Assembly (NCBI RefSeq): GCF_000022565.1
Contig: NC_012483.1
Span: 2,356,001-2,420,000, forward strand
Source: Acidobacterium capsulatum ATCC 51196
GTDB taxonomy: Bacteria > Acidobacteriota > Terriglobia > Terriglobales > Acidobacteriaceae
Reading direction: 5' to 3'
Length of the DNA stretch: 64,000 nt
The notes below the pieces were generated by a model. The model was given only the letters and a program-made list of their open reading frames with translations, was not told where the DNA came from and did not search any database. This document shows, one piece after another, positions 19,431 through 28,500 of the stretch (position 1 is the first letter of the stretch; each line of letters opens with the position of its first letter). Both the position numbers and the translations under genes were made by a program.

Positions 19431-20708
19431 ATGAAGGTTCTGGTCATTGGCGCGGGAGGCCGCGAGCACGCACTCTGCTGGGCACTGGCGCAGTCGCCGC
19501 GCGTCACCGAGGTGGTGTGCGCCCCCGGCAACGGAGGCATCGCGCAGGTGGCTCGCTGCGTTCCGGCCGATCAGCGTAATCTGGACGAGATGCTGCAGGT
19601 CGTCGCCACCGAAGGCCCCGGCCTGGTCGTCGTCGGCCCGGAGCTGCCGCTCTCGCTCGGCCTCGTCGATGAGCTGGAACGCCGCGGCATTCGCGCCTTT
19701 GGCCCCACCCAGGCCGCGGCCATGCTTGAGACCAGCAAGGGCTACGCCAAGCGCTTCATGCAGCGCCACCAGATTCCCACGGCGCATTTCGCCGTCTGCA
19801 CCGCCGAGCAGCAGGCGCTCGACTCGCTCGACCTCTTTCACCTGCCCGTCGTCATCAAGGCCGATGGACTCGCCGCCGGCAAGGGCGTGCTCATCTGCGA
19901 ATCCAAAGCCGAAGCCAAAGCCGCCATCACAGGACTCTTCAGCGGCAAGCTGCTCGGCACCGTCGAAACCAGCATCGTCGTCGAAGAATTTCTCACGGGC
20001 GAAGAAATCTCCTTCCTCGTGCTCTCTGACGGCAAGCACGCCAGCCCGCTCGTGCCCGCGCAGGACCACAAGCGCATCGGCGAGGGCGACACCGGCCTCA
20101 ACACCGGCGGCATGGGCGTCTACTCCACTGACGAAATGATTGACGAGCAGATGCGCGAGTGGATCATGCACCGCATCGTGCAGCCAACGCTCGACGGCAT
20201 GGCCGCCGAGGATGCGCCTTTCCGCGGCATGCTCTACTGCGGCCTCATGATGACCGCGCGCGGCCCCATGGTGCTCGAATACAACACCCGCTTCGGTGAC
20301 CCCGAAACGCAGGCTATTCTGATGCGGCTCGACAGCGATCTGGCCGAAGCGCTCGAAGCCTGCGCCGAAGGCCGCCTCAGCGAAACCGAGCTGCGTTGGA
20401 AGCCCGGCGCATCCGCCTGCGTCGTCGCCTCCTCGGCCGGTTACCCGGGCAGCTACAAAACCGGCTTCCCCATCACCGGCCTCAAAGACGCTGCCGCCGT
20501 TCCGGGCGTTGAAATCTTCCACGCCGGCACTGCGCTCTCCAACGGCGAAATCGTCACCAGCGGCGGCCGTGTGCTCGGCGTCACCGCCATCGGCAGCGAC
20601 CTCAGCGAAGCCCTGCGCCAGGCCTACGAGGCGCTCGACCGCATTCACTTCGAGGGCATGTACTTCCGCCGCGACATCGGCCACCGCGCCCTCAAGAAGA
20701 AGTCCTGA
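19431..20708 (+). CDS. purD: phosphoribosylamine--glycine ligase
   Basis: PurD catalyses the second step of de novo purine synthesis, joining glycine to phosphoribosylamine with ATP. The 425-residue protein starts with VLVIGAGGREHALCWALAQS and has the ATP-grasp loop IKADGLAAGKGVLICES near residue 140. It also has LVPAQDHKRIGEGDTGLNTGGMGVYS and LEYNTRFGDPETQ, all family signatures. AAGGAG lies 10 bp before the ATG. It is followed by the DinB-like gene after 20 bp, so the two are likely co-transcribed. No other pur genes are in the window. Confidence 0.97.
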   Translation: MKVLVIGAGGREHALCWALAQSPRVTEVVCAPGNGGIAQVARCVPADQRNLDEMLQVVATEGPGLVVVGPELPLSLGLVDELERRGIRAFGPTQAAAMLETSKGYAKRFMQRHQIPTAHFAVCTAEQQALDSLDLFHLPVVIKADGLAAGKGVLICESKAEAKAAITGLFSGKLLGTVETSIVVEEFLTGEEISFLVLSDGKHASPLVPAQDHKRIGEGDTGLNTGGMGVYSTDEMIDEQMREWIMHRIVQPTLDGMAAEDAPFRGMLYCGLMMTARGPMVLEYNTRFGDPETQAILMRLDSDLAEALEACAEGRLSETELRWKPGASACVVASSAGYPGSYKTGFPITGLKDAAAVPGVEIFHAGTALSNGEIVTSGGRVLGVTAIGSDLSEALRQAYEALDRIHFEGMYFRRDIGHRALKKKS

Positions 20709-20728
20709 CACACTCCCGCGAGGTCCCC

Positions 20729-21229
20729 ATGCCCCACACTGCCGTTACGCTCGAAGATCTGCTCGCCGATTTTCACGAGACCGCCGCGCGCTGGAAAGCT
20801 TTCTTTGAGGCTCATCCGGCCGCGGCGAACGTGCCCACTGACATTGCCCGTTCCACCACGGTGGCCGAGCTGATCTGGCACATCTACGGCGTCGCTTACC
20901 GGCATAGCGAGCGGCTGCTCGGCCAGCCAGTCACCGATCTTGACGCCGCAAACCCCGCCAGGAATCTCGTCTCGGCATGGAAGCTCTACGAGGCCGCCTC
21001 TGAAAATCTCGCGCGCTTTCTCGCAGAAACCGATGATGCCGCACTGGATCGCGTCTTCAGCTTCTCTACCCGAACCGCGGGCGAGATCAGTGGCAGTTAT
21101 CGCAAACTCTGCCTCCATGTCTTCGTGCACACCATCCGCCACTGGGCACAGATCGGACCGCTGGTGCGCCAGCATGGCTACCTGCCTGCATTCGGGCAGG
21201 ACATCTTCTTCAGCCACTCCATTCGCTAG
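20729..21229 (+). CDS. DinB-family protein
   Basis: A 166-residue four-helix-bundle protein of the DinB/YfiT-like superfamily. The metal-site histidines are in AELIWHIYGVAYRHSERLLG and in HVFVHTIRHWAQIGPLVRQHGY, the usual triad spread over helices 2 and 4. Members include thiol transferases, mycothiol- and bacillithiol-dependent enzymes and many of unknown role; DNA damage induction is historical and should not be assumed. It follows purD by 20 bp. No purine-linked function is implied by the fold. Confidence 0.88.
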   Translation: MPHTAVTLEDLLADFHETAARWKAFFEAHPAAANVPTDIARSTTVAELIWHIYGVAYRHSERLLGQPVTDLDAANPARNLVSAWKLYEAASENLARFLAETDDAALDRVFSFSTRTAGEISGSYRKLCLHVFVHTIRHWAQIGPLVRQHGYLPAFGQDIFFSHSIR

Positions 21230-21335
21230 CCAATACTCTACCGGCGCGCTGTCGTATTCCGGGGCTCCATCGCCAGGTCTTCGTCGATGGGGTAGGTACG
21301 GACCGCCGCTCGGAACGGTACGGGCCGCAACTCTG

Positions 21336-21362
21336 AAGGGTACGGGCTTCAGCCCCTGAGGA
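21336..21362 (+). repeat. dispersed palindromic repeat (module D), partial copy
   Basis: A short copy, reading GGTACGGGCTTCAGCCCCTGAGG, fuses the left half of the first hairpin of module D to the right half of the second. This looks like an internal deletion between the two palindromes. Confidence 0.75.
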
Positions 21363-21378
21363 AAATGCGCGCCAGCCT

Positions 21379-21819
21379 CTACGCCTTACCCGGCCGCTTC
21401 CCAGGCGCATCGCAACCCAGCGTCTTCCGCTCGGCGGCATCGGCCGCGCGGCTGGCCGTGGCATGCCCGGTTAGCCGCTTGCGCAGCGCATCCAGCGCCG
21501 CAAAATCATACCGGCGGCACTCCGTCATCTCCCACACGTTCCCACTGCTGCGATTCACCGCATAGCGGGCCAACGTCGTGTCCGGTCCTGGCGTGGTGCT
21601 CTCGCGCAGCACCAGAAAGCTCGCAAAGCCCTTCAGGTACGGCGCGCCCGCATCCATCGTGTCCACTTCGATGTGCTCATCGCTCACCGGAATCCCCTCA
21701 TGCCACGCCACAGTCACCGCCAGTTCGCGCGCCTGAGCCTGCGTCAATGTGCGTGCATGCGCCACCGGAGTCAATCCCAGCCACGCCATGAGCGCAAACC
21801 ACCCGAAGTACTGCTTCAT
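21379..21819 (-). CDS. exported protein of unknown function
   Basis: A 146-residue protein with a signal peptide (MKQYFGWFALMAWLGLTPVAHA, likely cleaved after residue 22). The mature part contains LTQAQARELAVTVAWHEGIP, then a region with strands (SFLVLRE, LARYAVNRSSGNVWEMTECRRYDFAAL), resembling a small peptidase-propeptide or PepSY-like fold, but this is only an impression. Two cysteines remain in the mature protein. It is convergent with the DinB gene and divergent from the DUF2461 gene. Confidence 0.7.
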   Translation of the reverse strand: MKQYFGWFALMAWLGLTPVAHARTLTQAQARELAVTVAWHEGIPVSDEHIEVDTMDAGAPYLKGFASFLVLRESTTPGPDTTLARYAVNRSSGNVWEMTECRRYDFAALDALRKRLTGHATASRAADAAERKTLGCDAPGKRPGKA

Positions 21820-21890
21820 CCCGTTTCACCCAATCGCGGCGCGGACAAAACCATCTCCTCTCCGCGCGCGGCAACTGTCATAATGATGCG

Positions 21891-22658
21891 GTGTCCGCTG
21901 TTCGCAAGCAAACCACGCCGCCCTCCACCGCGCTCCCTTACTTCCATGAGGAGGCGCTGCGTTTTCTGCGCGGCCTCAAGCGCAACAACCGCCGCGAGTG
22001 GTTTGAAGCGCGCCGCGCCATCTTTGAGCGCGAGCTCAAAGCCCCCATGCTCGCCCTCATCGAGTCTGTGACGCAGGGCATGATCGACTACGCGCCAGAC
22101 CACATGCGCGAGGCCCGCCGCGTCATGCTGCGCTTCTATCGCGACACGCGCTTCTCTGCCGACAAATCGCCCTACAAGCAGCACATCGCCGCCTGGTGGG
22201 GCCGTGGCGGCATGCAGAAGACCTCAGGCGCCGGCTACTACCTGCACCTGAGCGGAACCGAACTCATCGTCGCCGCCGGAGTCTACATGCCGGGCAAGGA
22301 TCAACTGCTCGCCATCCGCCGCTACCTGCTCGATCACTACGAAGAGTTCGGCACACTGCTCGAAGACCGTAAGATGCGCCGCAGCTTTGGCCTGCACGAT
22401 CCCCTGGCGCTCACGCGCGCGCCCAAAGGCTTTCCCGTCGATCATCCCGCCGCCGAATGGATTCGCTGGCGGCAATGGGGTGTCACCACCGCGCTGCCCG
22501 CCGAGGCCGCGCTCACCAGCCAGTTGCCCCGCACTGTACAATCGCACTTCGCGCTGGCCGCGCCGCTGGTCGGCTTTCTCAACCGCGCCATTCTCTCCGC
22601 CGCGCCGCCCGGGGCGCGCGCGTCTTCCACAGCGCGGCCACCTCTGGCCCTTTACTGA
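21891..22658 (+). CDS. DUF2461 family protein
   Basis: A 255-residue protein with the DUF2461 pattern: FLRGLKRNNRREWFEARRAIFERELKAPM, then MLRFYRDTRFSADKSPYKQHIAAWW, then GYYLHLSGTELIVAAGVYMP. The family is widespread in Bacteroidetes, Acidobacteria and fungi and has no firmly assigned biochemical role. Translation starts at GTG 21891; nearby ATG codons are in another frame. The C-terminal 20 residues (APPGARASSTARPPLALY) look low-complexity and may be a random extension after loss of an earlier stop. It is divergent from the exported protein gene with about 70 bp between. Confidence 0.85.
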   Translation: MSAVRKQTTPPSTALPYFHEEALRFLRGLKRNNRREWFEARRAIFERELKAPMLALIESVTQGMIDYAPDHMREARRVMLRFYRDTRFSADKSPYKQHIAAWWGRGGMQKTSGAGYYLHLSGTELIVAAGVYMPGKDQLLAIRRYLLDHYEEFGTLLEDRKMRRSFGLHDPLALTRAPKGFPVDHPAAEWIRWRQWGVTTALPAEAALTSQLPRTVQSHFALAAPLVGFLNRAILSAAPPGARASSTARPPLALY

Positions 22659-22983
22659 GGCACTTTTCCCGGAATAGACTGGCCCTCATTCGCGCGAAAA
22701 GCGGGCAAAAATCCCGTTCCTCCACTGCCGCCGATGCTCGCAAAAAAGCCGAAAATCAGGCGTTTCATGGTGCAAAACCCCGAAAAACAGACAAAAACAG
22801 GAAAAAACCTGTGGAAACCGTGGTTTTGCCATTGACAACGCCTTCTGCAAGCCGCAAGGTAAACGGCGGAAGGTTCTTACAAGCCGCATAAACACTGGCT
22901 CTTGTGAGAACGGCACCAAAGGGGCGAGGCGCTCGAACGCACGCCGCCGAACAAGTCCAAAGGACGTCAGGAGGATTTTCCGT
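22659..22983 (+). other. long A-rich leader region upstream of HU
   Basis: A 325-bp spacer richer in A than its surroundings, as expected for the regulatory region of an abundant DNA-binding protein. TTGACA at 22832-22837 is a perfect -35 hexamer, but the sequence 17 bp downstream (CAAGGT) is a poor -10 box. No small ORF with a ribosome binding site was convincing. Confidence 0.45.
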
Positions 22984-23280
22984 ATGGCAACTACGATGAC
23001 CAAGACCGCTCTGGTGCGGCACATGGCCGAGAAGCTCGAACTCACCAACAAGCAGGCTGCTGCCTTCCTGGATCTGCTCGCGGAAACCGCGATCAAGGAA
23101 ACCAAGAAGAACGGCGTCTTCGTGATCCCCGGCCTCGGCCGTCTGGTCAAGGCGGAGCGCAAGGCCCGCATCGGCCGCAACCCGCAGACCGGCGAACAGA
23201 TCAAGATCAAGGCCAAGACCGTCGTGAAGTTCCGCGTCGCCAAGTCCGCCAAGGACGTCATCGCGCCCACCAAGAAGTAA
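22984..23280 (+). CDS. HU-family histone-like DNA-binding protein
   Basis: A 98-residue nucleoid protein. It shows the HU/IHF pattern: KTALVRHMAEKLELTNKQAAAFLDLLAETA for the helical body, then VFVIPGLGRLVKAERKARIGRNPQTGEQIKIKAKTVVKF for the beta arms, with the DNA-intercalating proline in RNPQTGE. The C-terminal SAKDVIAPTKK is basic. AGGAGG lies 8 bp upstream of the ATG (AGGAGGATTTTCCGTATG), a near-ideal ribosome binding site for a highly expressed gene. A strong terminator follows. Confidence 0.95.
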   Translation: MATTMTKTALVRHMAEKLELTNKQAAAFLDLLAETAIKETKKNGVFVIPGLGRLVKAERKARIGRNPQTGEQIKIKAKTVVKFRVAKSAKDVIAPTKK

Positions 23281-23300
23281 CCTCTGCCTTCGGGCAAGCA

Positions 23301-23328
23301 AAAAGGGACCGGCACGCCGGTCCCTTTT
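23301..23328 (+). terminator. Rho-independent terminator of the HU gene
   Basis: A 13-bp stem AAAAGGGACCGGC / GCCGGTCCCTTTT with a 2-nt gap between arms, 20 bp after the HU stop. It could also end the minus-strand gene at 23355-23768. Confidence 0.9.
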
Positions 23329-23354
23329 GTCATTCCATCTGCCCGCGCTCTGCG

Positions 23355-23768
23355 CTACCGCTGGGGCTTCTGCATCTGCAGCATCTTTTCGCGTGCGGAA
23401 GCGGCTGATTGGCAAACCGAAACCTTCGGCTTCGCGTGCGCGCCTGTTTCCGGATAGCCCTGCGGATACTGGTACATCCTGAGCGTCAGGCAGGCATGCG
23501 ATGACGCTTCCTGCTTCGCGAGCCCCTGCTCAATCTGCTGCTTCATCGACGGCAGCGCCCGAGTCAGCTCGGCCTTCTCCTTGGCGCTGAGCTGGCTCTG
23601 CGCGTCAATGCAGGCTTTCAGATGGCTTGGATCCTTGCATGTCACCGACGCGTGCTGCGCCGGTATTTGAAGAGTGAAAGAGTCTGCCGGCTCCGCCAGG
23701 CAGGGCAAAGCCATCAGGGTCAAAGCAACCGCGCTCGTGCATGCGGAGCGATACAGCGAAAAGCGCAT
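23355..23768 (-). CDS. exported protein of unknown function
   Basis: A 137-residue protein. MRFSLYRSACTSAVALTLMALPCLA is a classical signal peptide. The ATG at 23766-23768 is chosen because GGAGGTG lies 4 bp upstream; an in-frame ATG four codons earlier would overlap that site. The mature part has four cysteines (TCKDPS, KACIDAQ, HACLTLR, SVCQSA) that could form two disulfides, and a helical stretch SAKEKAELTRALPSMKQQIEQGLAKQEA. No family recognised. Confidence 0.7.
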   Translation of the reverse strand: MRFSLYRSACTSAVALTLMALPCLAEPADSFTLQIPAQHASVTCKDPSHLKACIDAQSQLSAKEKAELTRALPSMKQQIEQGLAKQEASSHACLTLRMYQYPQGYPETGAHAKPKVSVCQSAASAREKMLQMQKPQR

Positions 23769-23829
23769 ACGCACCTCCATGTGTCTATCACGATGACTGC
23801 CCTCGCACCGCCTGTCAATCCACCCCGTC

Positions 23830-25440
23830 TCAGTACCAGAACCGCACCTTCGGCCAGATTTGCTGGAGTCCCCCGTGCAGCCCCTTGCAGATCAGCACGG
23901 GCCCGCGCTCATACGGCTCGACCCACGGGTTCTTATCCCGCGCATACACCCTGACCGAATCAAACTCCTTCGCATCCGTCGCATAGCTGTCGCCAAAAAT
24001 AATCATCACCGCGCCCGTATGCCCGCGCGGCCCCCAGAAGAAATAGTTCTGGTGCCCGCTGATCGCCACCGGCACATCGGGCCGGTACACATTCACCGCG
24101 CTCGCATCGCCATAGTTCACCGTATAGATCGCAGCCTGCGCGCGCTCCTCCGGCGGCAGTGACCAGTAAGCATCGGCCAGCAGATTCGCCTTGTGCTTCC
24201 AATCCAGCATGTCGGCAAACATCTGCGGCAGCGCGGCTGTGGTTCCGTTCTCCATTTTGGGCGGCTTGATATGCAGCCGCGCCATGTAGGCCAGCTCCTG
24301 CGCCGGCGGCATCACCGGCCACATGACCGGCAGCACTACCGCCGTGCCCACCACATGCAGCGCCACATACGCCGGAACCGCTCCGCGCCGCAGCCACGCG
24401 CGATGCAGCCATCCATCCCACGCCGCCGCGCCCGCCGCAAAATAAAGCGGATAAATCGCCGCCAGATAATAATCCTTCGCGTGCAGCGCCATCATCAGCG
24501 GCAGGTACAGCACATACAGAATGCCCAGATACCGGTACGCCTTCGCCCTGCGGCCAAACAGCAGCCATCCGATGCCGGCCATCCATACCGGAGCCATCAG
24601 CACGCCCTGCACATAAATCTGCCTCCACACAAAATGTAACGGAGGCAGTTGCACATTCTTGCCATCTACCTGGTCGTTGTGCAGCAGGGTCAGCGTGGCC
24701 CAGTGATGATGCACCTCCCACAGCAGATTCGGCGCGGCAATCAGAACGATCAACGCAAATCCCACCGCAAACCACTTGCTCGCAAGCACCTTGCGCTGCG
24801 GACTCGCGATCAGCGCCAGCAGCAGGCACGCCAGAAAGAAAAACTCGTTCCACTTGTTCTCAAGCCCCAGCCCGGCCGTCACGCCCATCACGATCCACCA
24901 GCGCGCCACCAGCGGTCCGCTGCGAATGCCCTGCTCCGCCAGGCTCGTCAGCTCCACCATCGCGTAGACCACCAGCATCCAGCCAAAGGGCTCCAGCACG
25001 CTGGTTGAGATCGTGAAGTTGGCCAGCGACATCGGCGCAATAAAAATTCCGATCATCGCCAGCGCCTGCGCCCAGCGCGCGCCGCCCAGCCGCCACGCGA
25101 GCAGCCCGGTCATCATCACCTCAAGCCCGCCCGCGACTGACGTAAAAAGCCGCAGCAGCGCCAGCGAATGAACCCCAAACACCAGCTCCGTCATGCGCGT
25201 CAACAGCGGCACCATCGGTGGCTGATCCACATAGCCCCACGCCAGGTTGCGGCCGCACACAATGAAGTACAGCTCATCACGAAAAATGCCATACCCGGCA
25301 TGCTGCATCAGCACATTGCCCAGCACCTGCACGGCAATCTTCAACAGGCCAAAGGCAAGCGCGAGATACAGCGCGGCGCGAAAGGAGTTCGACCCCGCTT
25401 GCGGGCGCTCCATCGTGAAAACATTCGTGGTTTCTGGCAC
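23830..25440 (-). CDS. membrane glycosyltransferase, GT39/ArnT-like (PMT_2 family)
   Basis: A 536-residue inner-membrane protein with about ten hydrophobic segments. Near residue 50, YGIFRDELYFIVCGRNLAWGYVDQPPMVPLL carries the Asp-Glu pair of the first periplasmic loop and the GYVDQPP motif typical of PMT_2 dolichyl/undecaprenyl-phosphate sugar-dependent transferases. These enzymes move a sugar from a lipid carrier to a protein, lipid A or glycan outside the cytoplasm. The C-terminal 130 residues form a soluble periplasmic domain (YFFWGPRGHTGAVMIIFGD). GTG at 25440 has CAGGAG 8 bp upstream and is preferred to the ATG 9 codons later. The acceptor is unknown. Confidence 0.88.
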   Translation of the reverse strand: MPETTNVFTMERPQAGSNSFRAALYLALAFGLLKIAVQVLGNVLMQHAGYGIFRDELYFIVCGRNLAWGYVDQPPMVPLLTRMTELVFGVHSLALLRLFTSVAGGLEVMMTGLLAWRLGGARWAQALAMIGIFIAPMSLANFTISTSVLEPFGWMLVVYAMVELTSLAEQGIRSGPLVARWWIVMGVTAGLGLENKWNEFFFLACLLLALIASPQRKVLASKWFAVGFALIVLIAAPNLLWEVHHHWATLTLLHNDQVDGKNVQLPPLHFVWRQIYVQGVLMAPVWMAGIGWLLFGRRAKAYRYLGILYVLYLPLMMALHAKDYYLAAIYPLYFAAGAAAWDGWLHRAWLRRGAVPAYVALHVVGTAVVLPVMWPVMPPAQELAYMARLHIKPPKMENGTTAALPQMFADMLDWKHKANLLADAYWSLPPEERAQAAIYTVNYGDASAVNVYRPDVPVAISGHQNYFFWGPRGHTGAVMIIFGDSYATDAKEFDSVRVYARDKNPWVEPYERGPVLICKGLHGGLQQIWPKVRFWY

Positions 25441-25548
25441 GCGGCAGGCTCCTGCTTTCTGTCTCAGTGGTTCACTTCACCATACGCAGCGGCTTTCACG
25501 CCGGTTCCTCTCTTTGCACGCAGGCGAACAAACGACGAATTTCCGCGC

Positions 25549-25554
25549 TAGAAT
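25549..25554 (+). promoter_or_regulatory. candidate -10 element for a leaderless lhr transcript
   Basis: TAGAAT ends 6 bp before the ATG at 25561, so transcription would start at or next to the initiation codon. No ribosome binding site is present between them, which fits leaderless translation. No good -35 box was found. Confidence 0.5.
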
Positions 25555-25560
25555 AACCCC

Positions 25561-28500
25561 ATGCCTGCCCCGCCCATCGCCGCATCCCTCGCGTGGGCGC
25601 ACCCCGTCGTCCAGGAGTGGTTCACCTCCCGCTTCGGCACGCCCACTGAGCCGCAGCAGCAGGGCTGGCCGCACATTCTCGCCGAAACGCCCACGCTCAT
25701 CTCCGCGCCCACCGGCTCCGGCAAAACGCTCGCCGCATTCCTCATCTGCATCGACCGGCTGCTGCGCAAAGCCATCGAGGGCCGCCTCGGCTTCGGCACT
25801 GAAGTCGTCTATGTCTCGCCGCTCAAGGCGCTCTCCAACGACGTGCAGAAAAATCTCGAAGCCCCGCTGCACGAAATTCAGCAGCTCGCCCTGGCCCGCG
25901 GCTATCTCTGCCCGCCCATTCGCGCCGCCGTGCGCACCGGCGACACCTCTCCGGCCGAGCGCCGCGCCAGGCTCAAGCACCCGCCGCATATTCTCGTCAC
26001 CACGCCCGAGTCGCTCTACATTCTGCTCACCTCTGAGAAGAGCCGCGAGCATCTGCGCCGCGTCCACACCGTCATCGTCGATGAAATCCACGCCATGGCC
26101 GACGACAAGCGCGGCGCACATCTCACGCTCACACTCGAACGCCTCGACGCGCTCGTCACGGCGGAGAACACGCTCACCCCTGCCGCCAGCCTGCTCACCC
26201 ATCCCGCGCCTCTGCGCATCGGCCTCTCGGCCACGCAAAACCCCATTGAGCTGGTCGCCGAATTCCTCGGCGGCGCGCGTGGCAACGAGGTAAAAATCGT
26301 CCAGTGCGGCCAGCGCCGCGACCTTGACGTCGCCATCGAAGTGCCCACCGTCCCGCTCGGCGCCGTCGCCACCAACGCCCTCTGGGAGAGCGTCTACGAC
26401 CGTATCGCCGAGCTGGTCCGCGAGCATCGCTCCACGCTGGTTTTTGTGAACACGCGCCGCATGGTCGAGCGCATCGCCTTTCAACTCGGTGAGCGTCTCG
26501 GCGCGGAAAACGTCGCCGCCCACCATGGCAGCCTCTCGCGCAAGCTGCGCCTCGAGGCGGAGCGCCGCCTCAAGGCCGGCGACATTCGCGTGCTCGTCGC
26601 CACGGCATCACTCGAGCTCGGCATCGACATCGGCGCGGTCGATCTCGTCTGTCAGATCAACTCCACGCGCGCCATCGCCGTCGCCATGCAGCGTGTCGGC
26701 CGCGCAGGTCACTGGCGCGGAGCCACCCCCAAAGGCCGCTTCTTCGTCACCACCCGCGACGATCTCGTCGAGTCCGCCGCGCTGCTGCGTGCCATGCGCT
26801 CCGGCGTGCTCGACCGTCTTGAAATTCCGCCGCGCCCCTTCGACGTGCTCATGCAGCAGATCGTCGCCGCCTGCGCCGCCGAGCCGTGGGACGAGCGCGC
26901 CCTCTACAACATCCTGCGCCGCGCCCATCCTTACCGCGATCTGCCCTGGCAGGAATTCGATCAGGCCCTCTGCCTGCTCACCGAGGGCATCGAGTCCAGC
27001 CGCGGCCGTTACGGAGCCTACCTGCTCCGCGACCGCATCCACAGCCGCGTGCAGGCCCGGCGCGGCGCGCGCATCACCGCCGTCACCAACGGCGGAACCA
27101 TCCCCGACACCGCGCTCTTCCCCGTCATCGCGCAGCCTGAGGGCGTGCAGATCGCCACCCTCGACGAACACTTCGCCGTCGACTCATCGCCCGGCGATGT
27201 CATCCAGCTCGGCAACACCAGTTGGCGCATCCAGCGCGTCGAGTCCGCCGGCCGCGTGCTGGTCGAAGACGCCCAGGGCCAGCCGCCCACGCTGCCCTTC
27301 TGGACCGGCGAGGCCCCGCAGCGCACCGCCGAGCTGTCCGAATTCGTCTCCAGCCTGCGCACTGAAATCGACTGCCGCACGCGCGGCGCGCAGCCCGGCT
27401 ATCTTTCGCTCGCCGTGCCCGAGATTGCCGAGGCCGCCGCATGGCTCCAGCAGGAGTGCTGCGTCTGCGAGAGCGGCGCAAAACAGTTACTGCAGTACAT
27501 CATCGAGGGCCGCGCCGGTCTTGGCGCTGTGCCATCTGTAACCACCATTGTTGCAGAACGCTTTTTTGATGAGGGCGGCGGCATGCAGCTCATCCTGCAT
27601 GCGCCCTTCGGTGGCCGCATCAACAAGGCGTGGGGCCTCGCACTGCGCAAGCGCTTCTGCCGCGGCTTCAACTTCGAGCTGCAGGCCGCCGCCACTGACA
27701 ACGGCATCAACATCTCGCTCGCCGAGCAGCACAGCTTCCCCCTGAGCGACGTCTTCCAGTTCCTCACCACCCACACCGTGCGCGAACTGCTCGAACAGGC
27801 CTCGCTCGCTTCGCCCATCTTCAAAAACCGCTGGAAGTGGGCCGCCGGACGCAGTTTGCAACTGTTACGGTTTCAAAAAGGTAAAAAAGTCGCCCCTCAG
27901 GTGCAGCGCACGCGCGGCGAAGACCTCTTGGCCAGCGTCTTCCCTCAGGCCGCAGCCTGCTTTGAAAACATCGAGGGCGACATCCAGATTCCCGACCACC
28001 CTCTCGTCGCCGAGGTCATGAAAGACGTGCTGCGCGAGGCCATGGATCTCGAAGGGCTCACCGCCGTTCTCGAAGGCATTCACTCCGGACGCATCCAGTG
28101 CCTCGCCGTCGATACCACCACTCCCTCGGCCTTCGCACACGAGCTGCTCCACGCCAACCCCTACGCCTTTCTCGATGAAGCCGGCCTCGAAGAGCGCCGC
28201 GCTCGCGCCATCCAACTGCGCGGCGCGCCACCCGCCGGAGCAGGACGCATCTCGCCCGAGTCCATCGACGAAATTCGCGCCACACTCTGGCCCGACATTC
28301 GCGACGAGCATGAGCTGCATGACCTGCTCTGCTCTCTCGTCCTCGTTCCTGCCTCTCTGGCCCACGATGCCCGCACCGCGCACTGGGGCCTATGGTTCGC
28401 CCATCTCGAAAGCACGCACCGCGCTGTCATCGCAACTTGCAACTCACACAGTTACTTTTGCGCCGCCGAGCGCATCGCATGGCTCGAACGCCTCTGGCCG

